From contig JBATTG010000014.1 of NCBI GenBank assembly GCA_049670425.1, forward strand, positions 1 to 8,066: DNA of 8,066 nt. Reading direction: 5' to 3'. Source of the stretch: Proteocatella sp049670425 (GTDB lineage: Bacteria; Bacillota; Clostridia; Peptostreptococcales; Filifactoraceae). Under the pieces are notes generated by a model that made no database searches, was not told where the DNA came from, and saw nothing but the letters and a program-made list of their open reading frames with translations. The translations under genes and the position numbers were made by a program. The first letter of the stretch is position 1. Every line of letters begins with the position of its first letter. This document shows positions 6,746 through 8,066 of the stretch, one piece after another.

Positions 6746-7441
6746 ATGGTAATTGGTATAATAGGAGCAATGGCTGAAGAAGTAGAGAGCCTTAAAAATG
6801 TAATGACAATAGAAGAAAAAATGACAAAAGCAAGCATGGACTTTTATGAAGGCAATCTTTGGGGACATGATGTGGTAGTTGTTGTAAGTGGAATTGGCAA
6901 GGTAAATGCAGCCATATGCGCACAGATCTTAGTTGATATTTTTGATGTTGATAAAATAATCAATGTTGGAGTAGCCGGCGGTGTGAGTCTTGATGCAAAT
7001 CCGGGAGATATAGTTATCGCCAGTTCATTAGTCCAACATGACATGGATTGCTCGGCATTTGGGGACAAACCGGGTCAGATTCCAAGAATGGATGTCTTTG
7101 ACTTCAAATGTGACGAAAATCTTGTCGATATAGCTAGAAATATTAAACTTTCAAATGCGGATCATAAATCCATGGTAGGTATAATTGCTACAGGAGACCA
7201 GTTTGTGGCAGACAATGTAAAAGTAAAATGGATACAAGACACTTTCAATGCAGCTGCCGTAGAGATGGAAGGCGGAAGTATTGCTCAGGTTGCTCACCAG
7301 AACAAGGTTCCGTTTATAGTAATAAGATCTATCTCAGATAATGCAAACACCGGAGCTCATGTTGATTTTGCAAAATTTGTTCCAGTAGCCGTAGAAAATT
7401 CAATGGTTTTCATAAAGGGCCTGCTTGAAAATCTAAAATAA
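6746..7441 (+). CDS. mtnN: 5'-methylthioadenosine/S-adenosylhomocysteine nucleosidase
   Basis: This cytoplasmic enzyme removes adenine from S-adenosylhomocysteine and methylthioadenosine, relieving product inhibition of methyltransferases and feeding methionine salvage. The protein has 231 residues, the usual length (E. coli 232). Seen: IGIIGAMAEEVE (3-14) with catalytic-site E12, SGIGKVNAA (48-56), NVGVAGGV (73-80), GDIVIAS (87-93), ATGDQF (148-153), AVEMEGGSIAQVA (171-183) with M174 and E175, and IRSISDNAN (193-201) with R194, S197 and D198. E12, E175 and D198 correspond to E12, E174 and D197 of the E. coli enzyme, so the active site is complete. It follows the U32 gene by 13 nt and is the last gene before the terminator. 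In Bacillus the equivalent gene lies a little further downstream of the same cluster. Here it would clear the SAH made by TrmR and TlyA. Confidence 0.95.
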   Translation: MVIGIIGAMAEEVESLKNVMTIEEKMTKASMDFYEGNLWGHDVVVVVSGIGKVNAAICAQILVDIFDVDKIINVGVAGGVSLDANPGDIVIASSLVQHDMDCSAFGDKPGQIPRMDVFDFKCDENLVDIARNIKLSNADHKSMVGIIATGDQFVADNVKVKWIQDTFNAAAVEMEGGSIAQVAHQNKVPFIVIRSISDNANTGAHVDFAKFVPVAVENSMVFIKGLLENLK

Positions 7442-7462
7442 TAACATAAAAATTGCAATTTT

Positions 7463-7508
7463 AAACCCCCTGTCAATGTTAATTCAAAATAACATCGACA
7501 GGGGGTTT
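7463..7508. terminator. Bidirectional intrinsic terminator between convergent genes
   Basis: Two 19-base arms (7463-7481 and 7490-7508) pair at 18 of 19 positions, with one A-C mismatch after the outer 12 pairs and an 8-nt loop. The outer stem carries five consecutive G-C pairs flanked by A-T pairs. On the plus strand the stem runs into TTTATATTTT; on the minus strand it runs into TTTAAAATTGCAATTTTT, part of which is a perfect 14-base AT-rich palindrome at 7449-7462. It lies 21 nt after the nucleosidase stop and 17 nt from the corA stop, so it can end transcription from both sides. Confidence 0.92.
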
Positions 7509-7525
7509 ATATTTTACAAACAAAC

Positions 7526-8066
7526 TTAAAATAACTTCTTTTTAAACATGAATAGTGTAAATATTACGGTTATGATTATGGTTACCAGAATTACCATAAC
7601 AAAGCCATAGGGATTTGAAGCCAAAGGAACCGACACGTTCATTCCCATAAAACTTGCTACAATAGTCGGGATGGCCAGAATTATTGTCAATGATGTCAAA
7701 AGTTTCATAACTATATTCAGGTTGTTTGAAATTATCGATCCGACTACACCCATGGTTCCATTTAATATATTGCTGTAGGTTTGAGACATGTCTATCGCCT
7801 GCTTATTCTCGATAATTACATCTTCAAGTAATTCTTTATCATCAGAATACTGTTTAATTACATCGAGTCTCATCATTTTTTCAAATACAACTTCATTTGA
7901 TTTTAGCGATGTCGTGAAGTATACAAGCGATTTCTCCAAAGACAGCAATTGAAGAAGTTCTTCATTTTTCATAGACAGGTGAAGTTCTTTTTGTATAGAC
8001 TCACTTATCCTGTCTATCTGTGTAAGATAAAACAGATAGTAGGTCGCATTTTTATACATAATCTGA
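7526..8066 (-). CDS. corA: CorA family divalent metal ion transporter, C-terminal part
   Basis: This is the C-terminal 179 residues or so of a CorA-type channel, which carries Mg2+ (or Co2+/Ni2+) across the cytoplasmic membrane as a pentamer. Family length is around 310, so about 130 residues lie beyond the right edge. The frame stays open past the ATG at 8059, so that codon (numbered 1 here) is internal. Seen: a long helical cytoplasmic part (about 14-117), a first membrane helix (about 118-138), the hallmark MGMN (138-141) at the pore mouth, a short loop, a second membrane helix (about 152-172) and the basic tail KKKLF. The loop after GMN (VSVPLASNPYG) has no acidic residue, unlike many Mg2+-selective CorA proteins where acidic residues follow. 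It is transcribed toward the nucleosidase gene, with a shared terminator between, and has no evident functional link to that operon. The metal specificity cannot be read from the sequence. Confidence 0.92.
   Translation of the reverse strand, partial: QIMYKNATYYLFYLTQIDRISESIQKELHLSMKNEELLQLLSLEKSLVYFTTSLKSNEVVFEKMMRLDVIKQYSDDKELLEDVIIENKQAIDMSQTYSNILNGTMGVVGSIISNNLNIVMKLLTSLTIILAIPTIVASFMGMNVSVPLASNPYGFVMVILVTIIITVIFTLFMFKKKLF

Overview
The window looks like ordinary chromosomal DNA from a low-GC Gram-positive anaerobe of the class Clostridia. The base composition is AT-rich (high 30s % GC by eye), isoleucine is often ATA and arginine often AGA, and purine-rich AGGAGG-type ribosome binding sites precede most genes. 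The gene order joins two blocks known from Firmicutes: ispA-(PAP2-like)-tlyA-recN-nudF, and mltG-trmR-trhP, the counterpart of Bacillus yrrL-yrrM-yrrN/O. A family-level guess is Peptostreptococcaceae or a relative, but this is inference and not secure.

Layout: nine plus-strand genes run almost without gaps from base 1 to 7441. They are the 3' end of a polyprenyl diphosphate synthase (1-233), a divergent PAP2 membrane protein (252-689, TTG start), a TlyA rRNA methyltransferase (705-1511), RecN (1528-3210), a NudF-type Nudix hydrolase (3210-3752), an MltG endolytic transglycosylase with a lipoprotein-like signal (3752-4762), a TrmR-like tRNA methyltransferase (4782-5438), a TrhP-like U32 family tRNA hydroxylation protein (5500-6732) and an MTA/SAH nucleosidase (6746-7441). 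Two junctions are one-base TAATG overlaps, and the only gap over 20 nt is 61 nt. I see no terminator before 7463, so this may be one long operon. A strong bidirectional hairpin (7463-7508) separates it from a convergent CorA-type metal transporter gene (7526-8066, minus strand, 5' end outside the window). No stretch longer than 300 bases lacks a gene.

How the genes fit together: the first two concern isoprenoid diphosphates and possibly their dephosphorylation. recN and nudF serve DNA repair and nucleotide clean-up. mltG trims or terminates glycan strands. trhP and trmR are the two successive steps of 5-methoxyuridine synthesis at tRNA wobble position 34. The nucleosidase would remove the S-adenosylhomocysteine made by TrmR and TlyA.

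No RNA genes, mobile elements, CRISPR arrays or clearly new system were found. The points most worth a second look are the contracted gene order (no dxs, nadK or argR, and no sporulation genes after recN), the lipoprotein form of MltG, the single TrhP next to TrmR, and the prenyl synthase/PAP2 pairing.
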